Positions 34,822 through 43,555 of a stretch of DNA of 60,228 nt are shown in pieces. The position numbers were made by a program, and so were the translations under genes. The DNA comes from an uncultured Candidatus Pelagibacter sp. (lineage in GTDB: Bacteria > Pseudomonadota > Alphaproteobacteria > Pelagibacterales > Pelagibacteraceae): positions 1 to 60,228 of the forward strand of contig CAJQSC010000013.1 of assembly GCA_905612465.1 (NCBI GenBank), written 5' to 3'. How positions within the stretch are numbered: the first letter of the stretch is position 1; each line of letters begins with the position of its first letter. The notes beneath the pieces are model-generated. The model ran no database searches. It was not told the DNA's origin and worked only from the letters and a program-made list of their open reading frames with translations.

Positions 34822-35028
34822 TTATGCAGTTTTTAAGTTTACCGCTGAAGGACCTTTTGGACCATCTTCAACTTCAAAAGTCAAAGCTTGACCTTCATCT
34901 AAACCATTCATGCCAGCATCTCTTACAGCTGAAACGTGAACGAATACATCTTTTTCTTTATCTTCTCTTTCAATAAAACCAAAACCTTTAGTTGGATTGA
35001 ACCATTTTACTTTTCCTTGTAGACTCAT
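34822..35028 (-). CDS. cspA: Cold-shock protein
   Basis: A 68-residue single-domain RNA chaperone. Both RNA-binding motifs are exact: KGFGFIER (RNP1) and VFVHVSAV (RNP2), with WFNPTKGFG at the start and [10 protein letters not shown] at the end. Length is normal. A long A/T leader (about 115 bp) lies upstream, and TTGACA (minus, 35115-35110) could be its -35 box; cold-shock genes often have long structured leaders. The inverted repeat at 34745-34808 follows it. It prevents mRNA folding at low temperature. Confidence 0.95.
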   Translation of the reverse strand: MSLQGKVKWFNPTKGFGFIEREDKEKDVFVHVSAVRDAGMNGLDEGQALTFEVEDGPKGPSAVNLKTA

Positions 35029-35145
35029 ATTTATCTTCTTACTTATTGTTGTGTTACTTTTATTACTTATAATTAAGCAATAGGGCCTTGTTTAGATTAA
35101 TTGAGGTTTTGTCAACTAATTTTACAGTATTAAGTGATTAATGGT

Positions 35146-35613
35146 CTATTTGTTGTTAACTAGCATAGTCATATAAATAGAGTTAATATCAATTTTATAA
35201 TGAGAAAAGGGCTCACAATGCTCAAAACCACTCTTAATAAATAATTTTCTAGCATTTAGAAAGAAATCACCTGCTCCAGTTTCTAAACTTAACCTTTCAA
35301 TATTAAGCTTTTTAGCTTCATTAATTAAATGAATTATAACTTTTGAGCCATTTCCCTTATTTCTAAAATTATCACCAACCCTTATTGATTTAAATTCACC
35401 ATGTTTTTTATCTAAAAACTTTAATGCACCACAACCCATGAGATCTTCTCCTTCCCATAAACTCCAGAATTTAATAGAGGAATCTTTTAAGCCAGCTATG
35501 TCAAGAACATGAGCACTACCTTCAGGGGAAACAGACCTTAATTCAATAAAATGATTGATAAGAAGTTCATTAACTTTGCGATTATCAAAATTACCTTCTA
35601 TTGATTTTAACAT
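35146..35613 (-). CDS. GNAT-family N-acetyltransferase
   Basis: A 155-residue GNAT. The acetyl-CoA loop is RVGDNFRNKGNGSKVIIHL, matching R/Q-x-x-G-x-G/A with an Asn in place of Arg, followed by LNIERLSLETGAGDFFLNARKLFIKSGF, the typical C-terminal core. GCGALKFLDKKHGEFKSI is the central strand pair. A GNAT acetylates an amine of a small molecule or protein; no specific substrate is indicated. It lies 11 bp after the purK gene in the same direction. Confidence 0.85.
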   Translation of the reverse strand: MLKSIEGNFDNRKVNELLINHFIELRSVSPEGSAHVLDIAGLKDSSIKFWSLWEGEDLMGCGALKFLDKKHGEFKSIRVGDNFRNKGNGSKVIIHLINEAKKLNIERLSLETGAGDFFLNARKLFIKSGFEHCEPFSHYKIDINSIYMTMLVNNK

Positions 35614-35624
35614 CTTTGTAATAT

Positions 35625-36671
35625 TTAATTAAGGAGGGTTGTTAAATGTCCCATTTTCCTTTTTTGTTTGATTTCTTTTTTTAGATAATCAAAAAAAAAT
35701 TCATTTTCACCATACTCTTTATTTCTAAAATTTATAATTTGGTCACCGATAATGTTTGTCATTTTTGCATTCGATATCTTTTTAAGTGGTATTTGTTCTA
35801 ATTTACAAACAGCTCTCACATGATTCTCAAATTGACTAACATTGTATGCATTAATTGTTAAATGTCCTGAGTTATGAACTCTTGGTGCAATTTCGTTTAC
35901 ATAAAGATTATCATTTCTGTCAATAAAAAATTCGATGCATAAGGTTCCAATATATTTTAATTCTTCTGAAATTTGAGTTGCCCATAGTTTTGATTGTTCT
36001 AAAATTTTATCATTTATCTCAGCTGGAATTTTAGAATTCTTTAGAATTTGATCTTCATGAATATTTTCAATAGGTTCATAAATTTCATATTTTTGATCAC
36101 TAAAACGAGTAATAATTATTGAGATTTCTTTTTTTAATTTAACTAATTTTTCTAAAATATAACCTTTTGAATAATCTATATTAATTGAATCTAAGCTCTC
36201 CAAACTTTTAATAGGGTGCTGTCCCTTTCCATCATATCCTAAAGTGACAGTCTTAAGTAAACCAGGTAATAAATCCTCTACAGAATTCATTTCAGATTTT
36301 TTTTCGATAGAAACATACCTTGTTGTTCTTATATTTAAATTATTGATAAAATCTTTTTCAGCTAATCTATGTTGAATTATTCTATTTACAGAAGGCTTAG
36401 GTAAAACTGGCTTTATTTTATTAATTTTGTGTAATGTTTCATAGGGGATATTTTCAAATTCATACGTAATAATGTCTACCTTATCTACAAACTCCTTAAT
36501 CTTATTTTGATCATTATATTGTCCATAAATAAATTCATTAGAAAAATTTTGTGCTGGTGCATCAATATCGTCACAAAAAATAACAGTTTTAATTTCTAAT
36601 TTACTTGCTGCAATAGCAAGCATACTACCTAACTGACCACCACCGATAATTCCTAGAATTGGTTTAAACAT
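35625..36671 (-). CDS. purK: 5-(Carboxyamino)imidazole ribonucleotide synthase
   Basis: A 348-residue ATP-grasp enzyme of purine biosynthesis that carboxylates AIR with ATP and bicarbonate. The N-terminus LGIIGGGQLGSMLAIAA is the PurK start, LGYDGKGQHPI is the ATP-grasp glycine loop, and VNEIAPRVHNSGHLTINA is the strongest family signature near the C-terminus. It is directly downstream of purE (9 bp), the usual partner. Length is normal. Confidence 0.97.
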   Translation of the reverse strand: MFKPILGIIGGGQLGSMLAIAASKLEIKTVIFCDDIDAPAQNFSNEFIYGQYNDQNKIKEFVDKVDIITYEFENIPYETLHKINKIKPVLPKPSVNRIIQHRLAEKDFINNLNIRTTRYVSIEKKSEMNSVEDLLPGLLKTVTLGYDGKGQHPIKSLESLDSINIDYSKGYILEKLVKLKKEISIIITRFSDQKYEIYEPIENIHEDQILKNSKIPAEINDKILEQSKLWATQISEELKYIGTLCIEFFIDRNDNLYVNEIAPRVHNSGHLTINAYNVSQFENHVRAVCKLEQIPLKKISNAKMTNIIGDQIINFRNKEYGENEFFFDYLKKEIKQKRKMGHLTTLLN

Positions 36672-36680
36672 ATTTAAAAA

Positions 36681-37172
36681 CTATTTTGGTTTTTTTTTAA
36701 CAGATTTACTTTGACTTTGACGCCACTGATTTAATTTTTTTTTGACTGATGTATCGGTAATACCAATAATAGAAGCAGCCAGCAAAGCTGCATTAATTGC
36801 GCCATCTTCTCCGATAGCTAATGTTCCGACAGGTATGCCTTTTGGCATTTGTGCAATTGATAAAAGACTATCAAGCCCTTTAAGTTTCTTACTTTCAATT
36901 GGAACACCCAGTACTGGTAAAGAGGTAAGGGCTGAGATCATACCTGGTAAATGTGCAGATCCTCCAGCACCAGCAATGATAACGTCAATATTGTTCTTTT
37001 CAGCGTCTTTAGCATATTGATACATTCGATCTGGTGTTCTATGTGCTGATATAATTTTTGTTTCAAATTTTATATCTAATTTTTTAAGCACTTTTTCGCA
37101 AAATGTCATAGTTTTGAAGTCAGACTGGCTGCCCATCACAATCGATACTTTTTTAGATTTATTTTTGGTCAT
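36681..37172 (-). CDS. purE: 5-(Carboxyamino)imidazole ribonucleotide mutase
   Basis: A 163-residue class I PurE, shifting the carboxyl group from N5-CAIR to CAIR. The active-site segment is MGSQSDFKTM, then SAHRTPDRMYQYA and AGAGGSAHLPGMIS, and TLAIGEDGAINAALLAA at the C-terminus, with a lysine-rich tail (KSVKKKPK) not seen in most PurE. It leads the purE-purK pair, a standard bacterial arrangement. Confidence 0.97.
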   Translation of the reverse strand: MTKNKSKKVSIVMGSQSDFKTMTFCEKVLKKLDIKFETKIISAHRTPDRMYQYAKDAEKNNIDVIIAGAGGSAHLPGMISALTSLPVLGVPIESKKLKGLDSLLSIAQMPKGIPVGTLAIGEDGAINAALLAASIIGITDTSVKKKLNQWRQSQSKSVKKKPK

Positions 37173-37283
37173 TTGATAAAATTCTATTTTAACTTTAGTT
37201 GTTATTTCAAATTAAGCTTAAAATTTCAATAAAATTAATAGAAATTAGCCAACTTATTGATATTCTTTAAATCAAAAAAGATC

Positions 37284-38258
37284 ATGATAAATTTTAAAAT
37301 TGATAATTTACAATACTGCAACTGGTCTAGAGAGATCTTTGAGATAAATAGGCAAGCAGGACTTGATGCTATACATGTAACTATTGTTTACCACGAAGAC
37401 TTTGACGAACTAAAAACAGTAATAAAAATTTGGGAAAAAAATTTTTTAGATAATTCAGATTTAATTTTTCACGGTAAAAGTTTTAAAGATATTGAAAAGG
37501 CTAAATCTGAAAATAAAACTGCAGTATTTTTTGGGTTCCAAAATTGTTCACCTATAGAAGATGATATAGGATTAGTTGAAAAAGTTTATGATTTAGGGTG
37601 TAGATTTATGCAGCTTACTTATAATAACCAGTCTTTACTGGCAACAGGTTGCTATGAAAGTGTAGATAGTGGAGTTACTAATTTTGGTAGAGAAACAATT
37701 AAAGAAATGAATAGACTAGGTCTTGTAATAGACATGTCTCATTCAGCAGAAAAAAGTACAATTGATGCAATCGAGATAAGTGAAAAACCGATTGCAATAA
37801 CTCATGCAAACCCTTTATTTTGGCATCCAGCTAAGAGAAACAAATCAAACAAATTGTTAAAGATTTTGTCAGAGCATAAAGGAATGTTGGGTCTGTCTTT
37901 ATACCCTCATCATTTAAAAGATGGAACTGATTGTTCTTTAGAAAGTTTTTGTGAAATGACAGCAAAGACAGCTGAGATCATGGGAGTTGAAAAAATAGGA
38001 ATAGGTTCAGATCTTTGTCTAAACCAACCAGATACTATTGTTGAATGGATGAGAAATGGTACTTGGAGCAAAAGTAAAAATTATGGAGAAGGGTCAAAAA
38101 ACAAACCTGGTTTTCCAAAACAACCTGATTGGTTTTTAGATGCAAGAGGGTTTGAAAACTTAGAAGCAGGACTTAAAAAAGTTGGTTTTTCAGAAAGTGA
38201 AGTTAATGGAATTCTTGGAAACAACTGGTACAATTTTTACAAAGAAATGAACCAATGA
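37284..38258 (+). CDS. Membrane-dipeptidase-like (M19) hydrolase, variant without the HxD motif
   Basis: The ATG at 37284 starts MINFKIDNLQYCNWSREIF; an upstream ATG adds only MIFFKSKKI. The protein of 324 residues is an M19 dipeptidase: VIDMSHSAEKSTID, PIAITHANP (metal His) and GIGSDLCLN (metal Asp) are in place, and GILGNNWYNFYKE closes the family pattern. The usual N-terminal HxD metal motif is missing and the place reads IDNLQ, a variant group I recall near betaine-demethylation genes. Its stop overlaps the next gene by 4 bp (ATGA). The substrate is unknown; it may not be a dipeptide. Confidence 0.8.
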   Translation: MINFKIDNLQYCNWSREIFEINRQAGLDAIHVTIVYHEDFDELKTVIKIWEKNFLDNSDLIFHGKSFKDIEKAKSENKTAVFFGFQNCSPIEDDIGLVEKVYDLGCRFMQLTYNNQSLLATGCYESVDSGVTNFGRETIKEMNRLGLVIDMSHSAEKSTIDAIEISEKPIAITHANPLFWHPAKRNKSNKLLKILSEHKGMLGLSLYPHHLKDGTDCSLESFCEMTAKTAEIMGVEKIGIGSDLCLNQPDTIVEWMRNGTWSKSKNYGEGSKNKPGFPKQPDWFLDARGFENLEAGLKKVGFSESEVNGILGNNWYNFYKEMNQ

Positions 38259-39907
38259 ATATTCCATTAAGAGATCCCAATGTAGTAATGAAACTATCAA
38301 GACTAGGGTCTTTTCATCAATCTAAACTTTCATTTTTAAGAAGTTTTTTAAAAGAGTTTAAAGACTGGGATTATAAAAGAGATTTATTTGAATTAAACGA
38401 ATATGGTTATGGGACTGCAGTTTATTCATTTAAGAAAAAAAATAGAGTTTATTCATTAATTTGTTTTGCAAATGAATTGGATGAAAATGAAAGATCAGAC
38501 AGAGTTATAGCTACTAAATGGGATGCAGCCTTTACACTATTTGATGGTGTTCCTTTAAAACAAGATATTGAAAGATTACAAAACGAAGTACCAAAACAAG
38601 AATTTGGCCGACTTTCATATAAAGAATTAACACTTTCAAGAGCTAATAAATCAGTTAGAGTTTTCAATCATGTAGTTGAATGTTTAAGCGAAGGCAAGCA
38701 GCCTGATAATGACTTAATAACTAGCGTTGGTTATTTATATAGAACTACAGCAGTTTATGGGTCAGGTAAATTCGGCTTAGCAGATAGATTTAGAATTAAA
38801 GATAGAGAAGAAATATATGGTCCTTTTAGATTGGAAATGATGTTGGTTTATTTAGTTAGGCAATTTACTTTTGATCAAGTTAATCACGTTGCAAGAAGCA
38901 AGAACCCAAAAAAAGCTATAAATCTTGATATAAATATTTGTAAAAGTTTAGGAATAGGAAATTCTACGGGTCTAGGAATGGCTCCATTTATTGTTAACCA
39001 TCCAACTCTTTTAAATAATTGGATTTCCGCAAGGGAGATTTCTTTAAAAAAAATAAGAGAGATAAAAACAATATCAGAGAAAGATAAAAACTTATTTTTA
39101 GAATGTTTAAAAAAATCGATAAAGAATATTACTTCGTGGAATACAGAAAGTGAGTACCAAATAAATAAAATTAGATCTTTATTAAAAGATCTTAATGAAT
39201 TTATTGTCTACTTAGATAGCGATTTTAGTTTTGAGCAAGATTACGCTTTTAATGAACTGTATCTACATTTAGAAAAAGAATATTGTGAGGAGTGTATTGA
39301 ATATGTCGTCTCGATGATGATGGAACCTTATGACGATATTACTTCACCCTTGATTAAAGAAATGAGTTCTGAAGAAGAAAAATATTTTAATATTCCAACT
39401 GAGAGAACTGTAGAAGACTTAAAGCTAATTTTAGAAAAAAAATATCCAGATATCTTAACTATAGATTTTACTAAAAATGAAAATAATTTAAATTTTTGGT
39501 TTATTTCAAAAAATAAAGAAGAGCCAAGACTAGCAAATAGATTTGATGAAGTGGGAGCTGAGTTAGAGCAACCTTTAGCAATAGCAAGAGACATTAAAAA
39601 ACTTTATGAATTGTTATCAGTTACTAAAAATAGCTGGACCATTGCTAAATTTTTATCAACCAATAATGAATTAAGACACGTTGTTAGAAGAGCATTTATA
39701 GTAGAGAAATTTCCTTATTCTGAAATACAAGATAATACCATTGGCCAAAAAATAATGCCTATTGATATGCTGAGATTAAAATTATCTTTTTTTGGAGCTT
39801 TAAAATTTGATCCACGTTCTGATAAATGGTTAAGAATATGCATGTTCCAAGGAGCACCCTTACCAGAGCAATTAAAAAACTATGATGAACATTGGGTTTA
39901 TAATTAA
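38255..39907 (+). CDS. Uncharacterised 550-residue protein of the dipeptidase-DUF3726 operon
   Basis: A soluble 550-residue protein with no signal peptide, no membrane helix and no motif I know. Conserved-looking stretches are GTAVYSFKKKNRVYSL (40-60), GYLYRTTAVYGSGKFGLADRFR, GPFRLEMMLVYLVRQFTFDQVNHVARSKNP (near 190-220), SLGIGNSTGLGMAPFIVNHP (near 230-250) and, at the C-terminus, MPIDMLRLKLSFFGALKFDP. The glycine-rich GIGNSTGLGMAP could bind a phosphate or cofactor; this is a guess. Its start overlaps the dipeptidase stop, and the DUF3726 gene starts 5 bp later. It is one of the largest unknown genes in this window. Confidence 0.8.
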   Translation: MNIPLRDPNVVMKLSRLGSFHQSKLSFLRSFLKEFKDWDYKRDLFELNEYGYGTAVYSFKKKNRVYSLICFANELDENERSDRVIATKWDAAFTLFDGVPLKQDIERLQNEVPKQEFGRLSYKELTLSRANKSVRVFNHVVECLSEGKQPDNDLITSVGYLYRTTAVYGSGKFGLADRFRIKDREEIYGPFRLEMMLVYLVRQFTFDQVNHVARSKNPKKAINLDINICKSLGIGNSTGLGMAPFIVNHPTLLNNWISAREISLKKIREIKTISEKDKNLFLECLKKSIKNITSWNTESEYQINKIRSLLKDLNEFIVYLDSDFSFEQDYAFNELYLHLEKEYCEECIEYVVSMMMEPYDDITSPLIKEMSSEEEKYFNIPTERTVEDLKLILEKKYPDILTIDFTKNENNLNFWFISKNKEEPRLANRFDEVGAELEQPLAIARDIKKLYELLSVTKNSWTIAKFLSTNNELRHVVRRAFIVEKFPYSEIQDNTIGQKIMPIDMLRLKLSFFGALKFDPRSDKWLRICMFQGAPLPEQLKNYDEHWVYN

Positions 39908-39912
39908 TCAAC

Positions 39913-40524
39913 ATGAGATCATTAAGTGAAATAGATACAGTTTCTAAACGATCGAGCAGGGCTGCTGGATATTCATGGGGTATTGCAGAAGAGATTGGAA
40001 AAAATATAAGACTACTTGAGATTTTTAGCCTACCTGGAATTAAAAACTTAAATAGTTTTTTTAAGAAAAAAAAAGAATTAAGTTTAGAGAATATCAGCAT
40101 CATAAAACAAGACAATGAGGCCAATAAAAATGAATATTGTCCAATAATTGCAGGGGTAAATTTTTTAGATCAGATTAAAACTTTAGAAACTTTAAATGAG
40201 ATAACGTTTAAGAAAGTCTCATATCCATTACTTTTCCTACCATTTGTAAGTAGGGCAGCCGAGGTAATTGGTAAAAGAATTTTCTTAAAAATAGATGATA
40301 GGGAATTTTTATTAAACTTTAATAACAATATTTATTCTAATCACGCTAAAAACGAAATCATCGAGTCTGCTGAAAATATTTATTTAAAAGTTTTAGAAAA
40401 TAGAGACACGTTTGAAGAAAAAGAATGGAACGAACTCTATAAGCTTTCAGAAGAAACTTTTGTTGAGGAAAATGAAAGCCTAAAACAAGGTGGAGCAGGA
40501 GCTGGTCTTACTGATAATGACTAA
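39913..40524 (+). CDS. DUF3726-family protein
   Basis: A 203-residue protein. The start RSLSEIDTVSKRSSRAAGYSW with the following GIAEEIGKNIRLLE, and the C-terminal KQGGAGAGLTDND, match my memory of DUF3726 proteins of Alphaproteobacteria (GxxWGLAEEAG... GAGAGLxDND). No enzyme activity is known for the family. The N-terminal helix resembles a cytosolic helical bundle. It follows the 550-residue protein by 5 bp and overlaps the next short gene by 8 bp, so all four genes are translationally linked. Confidence 0.75.
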   Translation: MRSLSEIDTVSKRSSRAAGYSWGIAEEIGKNIRLLEIFSLPGIKNLNSFFKKKKELSLENISIIKQDNEANKNEYCPIIAGVNFLDQIKTLETLNEITFKKVSYPLLFLPFVSRAAEVIGKRIFLKIDDREFLLNFNNNIYSNHAKNEIIESAENIYLKVLENRDTFEEKEWNELYKLSEETFVEENESLKQGGAGAGLTDND

Positions 40525-40687
40525 AGACTTTGACGATCAAACTAATGATAATGAAGAAGTTCTTCAATTAGATAATTTTTGTGAAGAGTGTAAAAAAGAA
40601 GACCCGAGCGTTTCTCAAAATTTAATTTTAACAGGATTTAAAACCTGTAATTCTTGTAAGCTTTCAAAAACTATATTTCCGATTTAA
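40517..40687 (+). CDS. Small CxxC protein of the DUF3726 operon
   Basis: A 56-residue protein starting MTKDFDDQTNDNEEVLQLDN at the ATG 40517, which overlaps the DUF3726 stop (ATGACTAA). Two CxxC pairs are visible, FCEECKKE and TCNSCKLS, separated by 22 residues, a possible zinc ribbon or rubredoxin-like site. The N-terminal half is acidic. An alternative start at 40490 lies inside the previous gene and is unlikely. Its stop overlaps the convergent Yip1 gene by 4 bp. Confidence 0.65.
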   Translation: MTKDFDDQTNDNEEVLQLDNFCEECKKEDPSVSQNLILTGFKTCNSCKLSKTIFPI

Positions 40688-41229
40688 CTAATATTGCTTA
40701 TAGGTAGAGCATTCATTTTACTCATTACGAAAGATATTGAGAGAAAAGCAATTATTAAAAAAGCTAAAAAGACTATTCCAAATGATTTAAAATTAGACTT
40801 TAGATTTAAAACTTCTTTTGTTGAAATGATTAAACTAGCAAATATCCAAAACTGAGTTAGAAATATTATTGGGATCATTAAATCTGGTGTTACAGCAAAA
40901 AATCTTAAAAGCCCTGGTGCATGAGCAAACCCTACAGCTGTTAATACTTTTTTAAACGGAACTTTACTATCTTTGTCTGGAAATATTTTTACACCAATTA
41001 CATAGATAAAAAGTGCCCAAACAAACCAAGTAAGAATGGCAGTTAAACCAGACATTGCAACAGCAGTTTTAATTATAGTATTTGCAGCAACGGCTCCAGC
41101 TAAACCATCTAGTATCATTATTAAACCAGCAAAGTATATTGCAGCTTCACCAAAGTTTTTATTATCTTTGTAAAGAGTTTTGTCTAATTTTATAGATCTA
41201 ACAATTATGTTTAAAAATTCACCAAACAT
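40684..41229 (-). CDS. Yip1-family membrane protein
   Basis: A 181-residue membrane protein with five hydrophobic segments. GEFLNIIVRSIKLDKTLYK followed by AAIYFAGLIMILDGLAGA is the usual Yip1 start, and KVPFKKVLTAVGFAHAPGLLRFF is the family core. Function is unknown in bacteria. The 35-codon gene at 41229-41336 ends with TAA overlapping its ATG by one base, so translation is coupled. It is convergent with the CxxC gene. Confidence 0.8.
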   Translation of the reverse strand: MFGEFLNIIVRSIKLDKTLYKDNKNFGEAAIYFAGLIMILDGLAGAVAANTIIKTAVAMSGLTAILTWFVWALFIYVIGVKIFPDKDSKVPFKKVLTAVGFAHAPGLLRFFAVTPDLMIPIIFLTQFWIFASLIISTKEVLNLKSNFKSFGIVFLAFLIIAFLSISFVMSKMNALPISNIS

Positions 41230-41336
41230 TATTTTTTTTTATTTTTTTTTTGTGCTTTGTAAGAAACAAATAGTGGAAAGAGTATTAAAGCAATTACTAT
41301 TACTATGCAAACTGCGATTAGGAATGTTTTTGTCAT
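41229..41336 (-). CDS. 35-residue single-helix membrane protein
   Basis: A short gene starting at ATG 41336 on the minus strand: MTKTFLIAVCIVIVIALILF is one transmembrane helix, then PLFVSYKAQKKNKKK, a polybasic cytoplasmic tail. Its TAA shares a base with the Yip1 ATG at 41229, which is a strong sign that it is translated. It is shorter than usual gene-caller limits. A partner or leader of the Yip1 protein is likely by position; no family is known. An ORF on the other strand across this place (41180-41371) has no support. Confidence 0.6.
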   Translation of the reverse strand: MTKTFLIAVCIVIVIALILFPLFVSYKAQKKNKKK

Positions 41337-41343
41337 TATCAAT

Positions 41344-41365
41344 GGGGGAGAATTTAATCTCCCCC
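41344..41365 (-). terminator. GC-rich hairpin after the THF-dependent demethylase gene
   Basis: GGGGGAGA (41344-41351) and TCTCCCCC (41358-41365) form a perfect 8-bp stem with the 6-nt loop ATTTAA, 12 bp past the stop of the demethylase gene on the minus strand. The sequence after the stem on that strand is ATTGATAATG, without a T run, so it may be a weak terminator, an mRNA 3'-end stabiliser or an attenuator in front of the small membrane gene. Confidence 0.6.
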
Positions 41366-41376
41366 AAGTAATTAAT

Positions 41377-42735
41377 TTAACCTTTAACGACTTCTCTTGT
41401 GTTTGCGTTATAAGATTCTGTAAATGGCATATCTACTACCACCGCATCAACAGGAGTTCCTGGAGTGTCAGAATATTCTGCAGGTAAGTGAACTTTGTAT
41501 TTAGTTCCAGCTTTTCCTTTAGGGAATCCGTTTGCATTTAATGTTCCATCAAATGGCACATATCCCATTGCAATATTTTGACCTTTTTCAGGATGATACC
41601 AAGGTGAAGTAATAAACCCAACTGGATCACCACCATTCTCAGGTGATACTAACCAGAAGTCAGGAGCATATTCTTCAATTGGTTTTCCACCCATTTCAAG
41701 TCCAACTAGTTGAAGTTTATAAGGTTTTTTTCCATCCTTAATCTCAGCACCCATTTTCTCTAATGCAGCTTTTCCAACATAATCAGCTTTTTTATTCCAC
41801 TCACCTTTACCAGCTAATGAAACTTGGTAACCAAGGTTACACTGAAAAGGATTGTGTTGATGATCCATATCTTGACCCCAAGAAAGAATTCCAGCTTGAA
41901 TTCTTCTATGGTGAGCAGGAGCGATAACCATTAGGCTATGTTTTTTACCTGCAGCAAGAACAGCATTCCACATATCATCAGCATATTTAGTTGCTTCTCT
42001 TAAGTAAATTTCATAACCAGCTTCACCCGAGAAACCAGACTGTGAAATTACACAACTTCTTCCACCAACTTTAACTTCAGCTAATCCATAGAAAGGCATA
42101 TTGTCGAAATCAACCTGATCTCCACAAAGATCTTTCATCAAAGCTTTTGATTTAGGTCCTTGAATTTGTACCGGACAAACATCAATCTCTTCAATAGTAC
42201 AATCAAATCTTCCATCAGCATTAACACCTTGAAGATACATACCAATATCAGAGTCTGATAATGAGAACCAAAATTCATCTTTAGAAATTCTAAGAAGAAT
42301 AGGATCATTTAAAACTCCACCATATGCATTACAAAGAATTACATATCTTGCTCTCATAGGTGAGATTTTAGTTGCATCTCTAGTTATTACGTAGTCTGTA
42401 AACTTTTCTGCATCGGGACCTTTAACTCTAATTTGTCTTTCAACAGCAACGTTCCACATAGTAACGTGATTTTTAATTGCTTCATACTCTACCATCGCTC
42501 CGCCATCTTCAGGTTTTACATAACCACGAGGGTGATAAATACGATTGTAAACAGTTGCTCTCCAACAACCAGCTTCCATTGATAGATGCCAGTATGGAGA
42601 TTTTCTTACTCTTGTTGAAATTAACATTTCAACTTTTGTAGGCCCACTTTGTCTTAAGTTGTATGGTACTTCACGATCTGATTGATCAACTGAAGTCACA
42701 TGATTTAGTTTAGTATAGTCAAATTCATTAGACAT
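41377..42735 (-). CDS. GcvT-family THF-dependent demethylase (DmdA-like), substrate unknown
   Basis: A 452-residue aminomethyltransferase-fold protein, longer than GcvT (about 370). NHVTMWNVAVERQIRVKGPDA is the DmdA-like N-terminal core; RDATKISPMRARYVILCNAYG, VCPVQIQGPKS and SGFSGEAGYEIYL are THF-site segments. The C-terminal half has GQDMDHQHNPFQCNLGYQVSL and PVGFITSPWYHPEKGQNIAMGYV. It starts 8 bp inside the methylene-THF reductase stop, so the two form one unit. A methyl group moved to THF and then oxidised is the natural reading. It is not close enough to DmdA, as I remember it, for a dmdA name; betaine or an aryl methyl ether are alternatives. Confidence 0.75.
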   Translation of the reverse strand: MSNEFDYTKLNHVTSVDQSDREVPYNLRQSGPTKVEMLISTRVRKSPYWHLSMEAGCWRATVYNRIYHPRGYVKPEDGGAMVEYEAIKNHVTMWNVAVERQIRVKGPDAEKFTDYVITRDATKISPMRARYVILCNAYGGVLNDPILLRISKDEFWFSLSDSDIGMYLQGVNADGRFDCTIEEIDVCPVQIQGPKSKALMKDLCGDQVDFDNMPFYGLAEVKVGGRSCVISQSGFSGEAGYEIYLREATKYADDMWNAVLAAGKKHSLMVIAPAHHRRIQAGILSWGQDMDHQHNPFQCNLGYQVSLAGKGEWNKKADYVGKAALEKMGAEIKDGKKPYKLQLVGLEMGGKPIEEYAPDFWLVSPENGGDPVGFITSPWYHPEKGQNIAMGYVPFDGTLNANGFPKGKAGTKYKVHLPAEYSDTPGTPVDAVVVDMPFTESYNANTREVVKG

Positions 42736-43492
42736 AACCGTTCTCCTTCAACCACTTGTTAGTTTCCTTCAAGCCGCCGAATGTATAAATGTGGAAGTTG
42801 TCAGTAAACTCTTTCACTTTCCCAATCAATTCATTAGGGTCTTTAGGTTTCAATAAATCTAATGCCTTGCTAAAATTAGACTTAAGAAAATTAATGGAAT
42901 TTTTCGCCCCGACAATATTAGCAAATTTTATTAAGCTAGTTATTTTCATTGGCCCAGTAATTCCTACATGCACTGGTACTGACTGCTTAGAAATGAAATC
43001 TATGATAGGTTGACTCTCTAGTAACCACTGGGTCACTATATAGTCGGCGTAAGGCTTTTTATCTATCATGGCTTTTTCTAATTTTGTATCGGACATATCC
43101 TGACTTCCTTCTGGATGTCCTGCTATTCCTATTTTAATTCCATCAAAAAATCCTGTCTCTAAAATTTGAATTGAGCTATCAAATTTTCCAATTGGATCTC
43201 TACTACCACCAATTACTAAAGCTTGTTTTGTACCTACATCTTTACATCTTGAAATATAATCTTTAAGTTGAGCCTCATCATTAATTGATCTAGCTGGAAA
43301 ATGTGGAACAGGATTAAATCCTTTTTTTACTAAAGCATCAGCTTTTTCAGCCGTCTCTTTATAGTCTCCACCAGGAAGCATAGTTATATAAACATCCTTG
43401 ACGGGAGGTAAAGTATCTAGGTCTGTGTGAGGTCCTACCTCAAGTGAAAAATTCATTTTTCCGATCATTATCTTTTTTGTAAAAGCTGTCAA
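42728..43492 (-). CDS. Methylenetetrahydrofolate reductase-like protein (short MetF)
   Basis: A 254-residue protein of the MetF/FAD-linked oxidoreductase fold, shorter than usual MetF (about 290-300). Visible segments are FSLEVGPHTDLDTLPPVKDVYITMLPGG, KKGFNPVPHFPARSINDEAQL, QALVIGGSRDPIGKFDSSIQIL and KIGIAGHPEGS, in the order of the MetF TIM barrel. It would oxidise methyl-THF from the demethylase, the reverse of the biosynthetic direction. It overlaps the demethylase gene by 8 bp and is divergent from the Rieske oxygenase across 63 bp. Confidence 0.78.
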   Translation of the reverse strand: MTAFTKKIMIGKMNFSLEVGPHTDLDTLPPVKDVYITMLPGGDYKETAEKADALVKKGFNPVPHFPARSINDEAQLKDYISRCKDVGTKQALVIGGSRDPIGKFDSSIQILETGFFDGIKIGIAGHPEGSQDMSDTKLEKAMIDKKPYADYIVTQWLLESQPIIDFISKQSVPVHVGITGPMKITSLIKFANIVGAKNSINFLKSNFSKALDLLKPKDPNELIGKVKEFTDNFHIYTFGGLKETNKWLKENGYV

Positions 43493-43555
43493 AGAAATTC
43501 ATCTTGTGGATAAAGATATTTGTTGTCAAAAGTTTCCCCAATGTTAGGATTTTTT
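43493..43555. promoter_or_regulatory. Divergent promoter region of the demethylase/reductase pair and the Rieske oxygenase
   Basis: The 63-bp gap between two divergent units is the only place for both promoters. TTGACA (minus, 43529-43524) fits a -35 for the reductase gene, but the -10 position reads only CAAGAT. Shared control of the two units is plausible. Confidence 0.35.
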
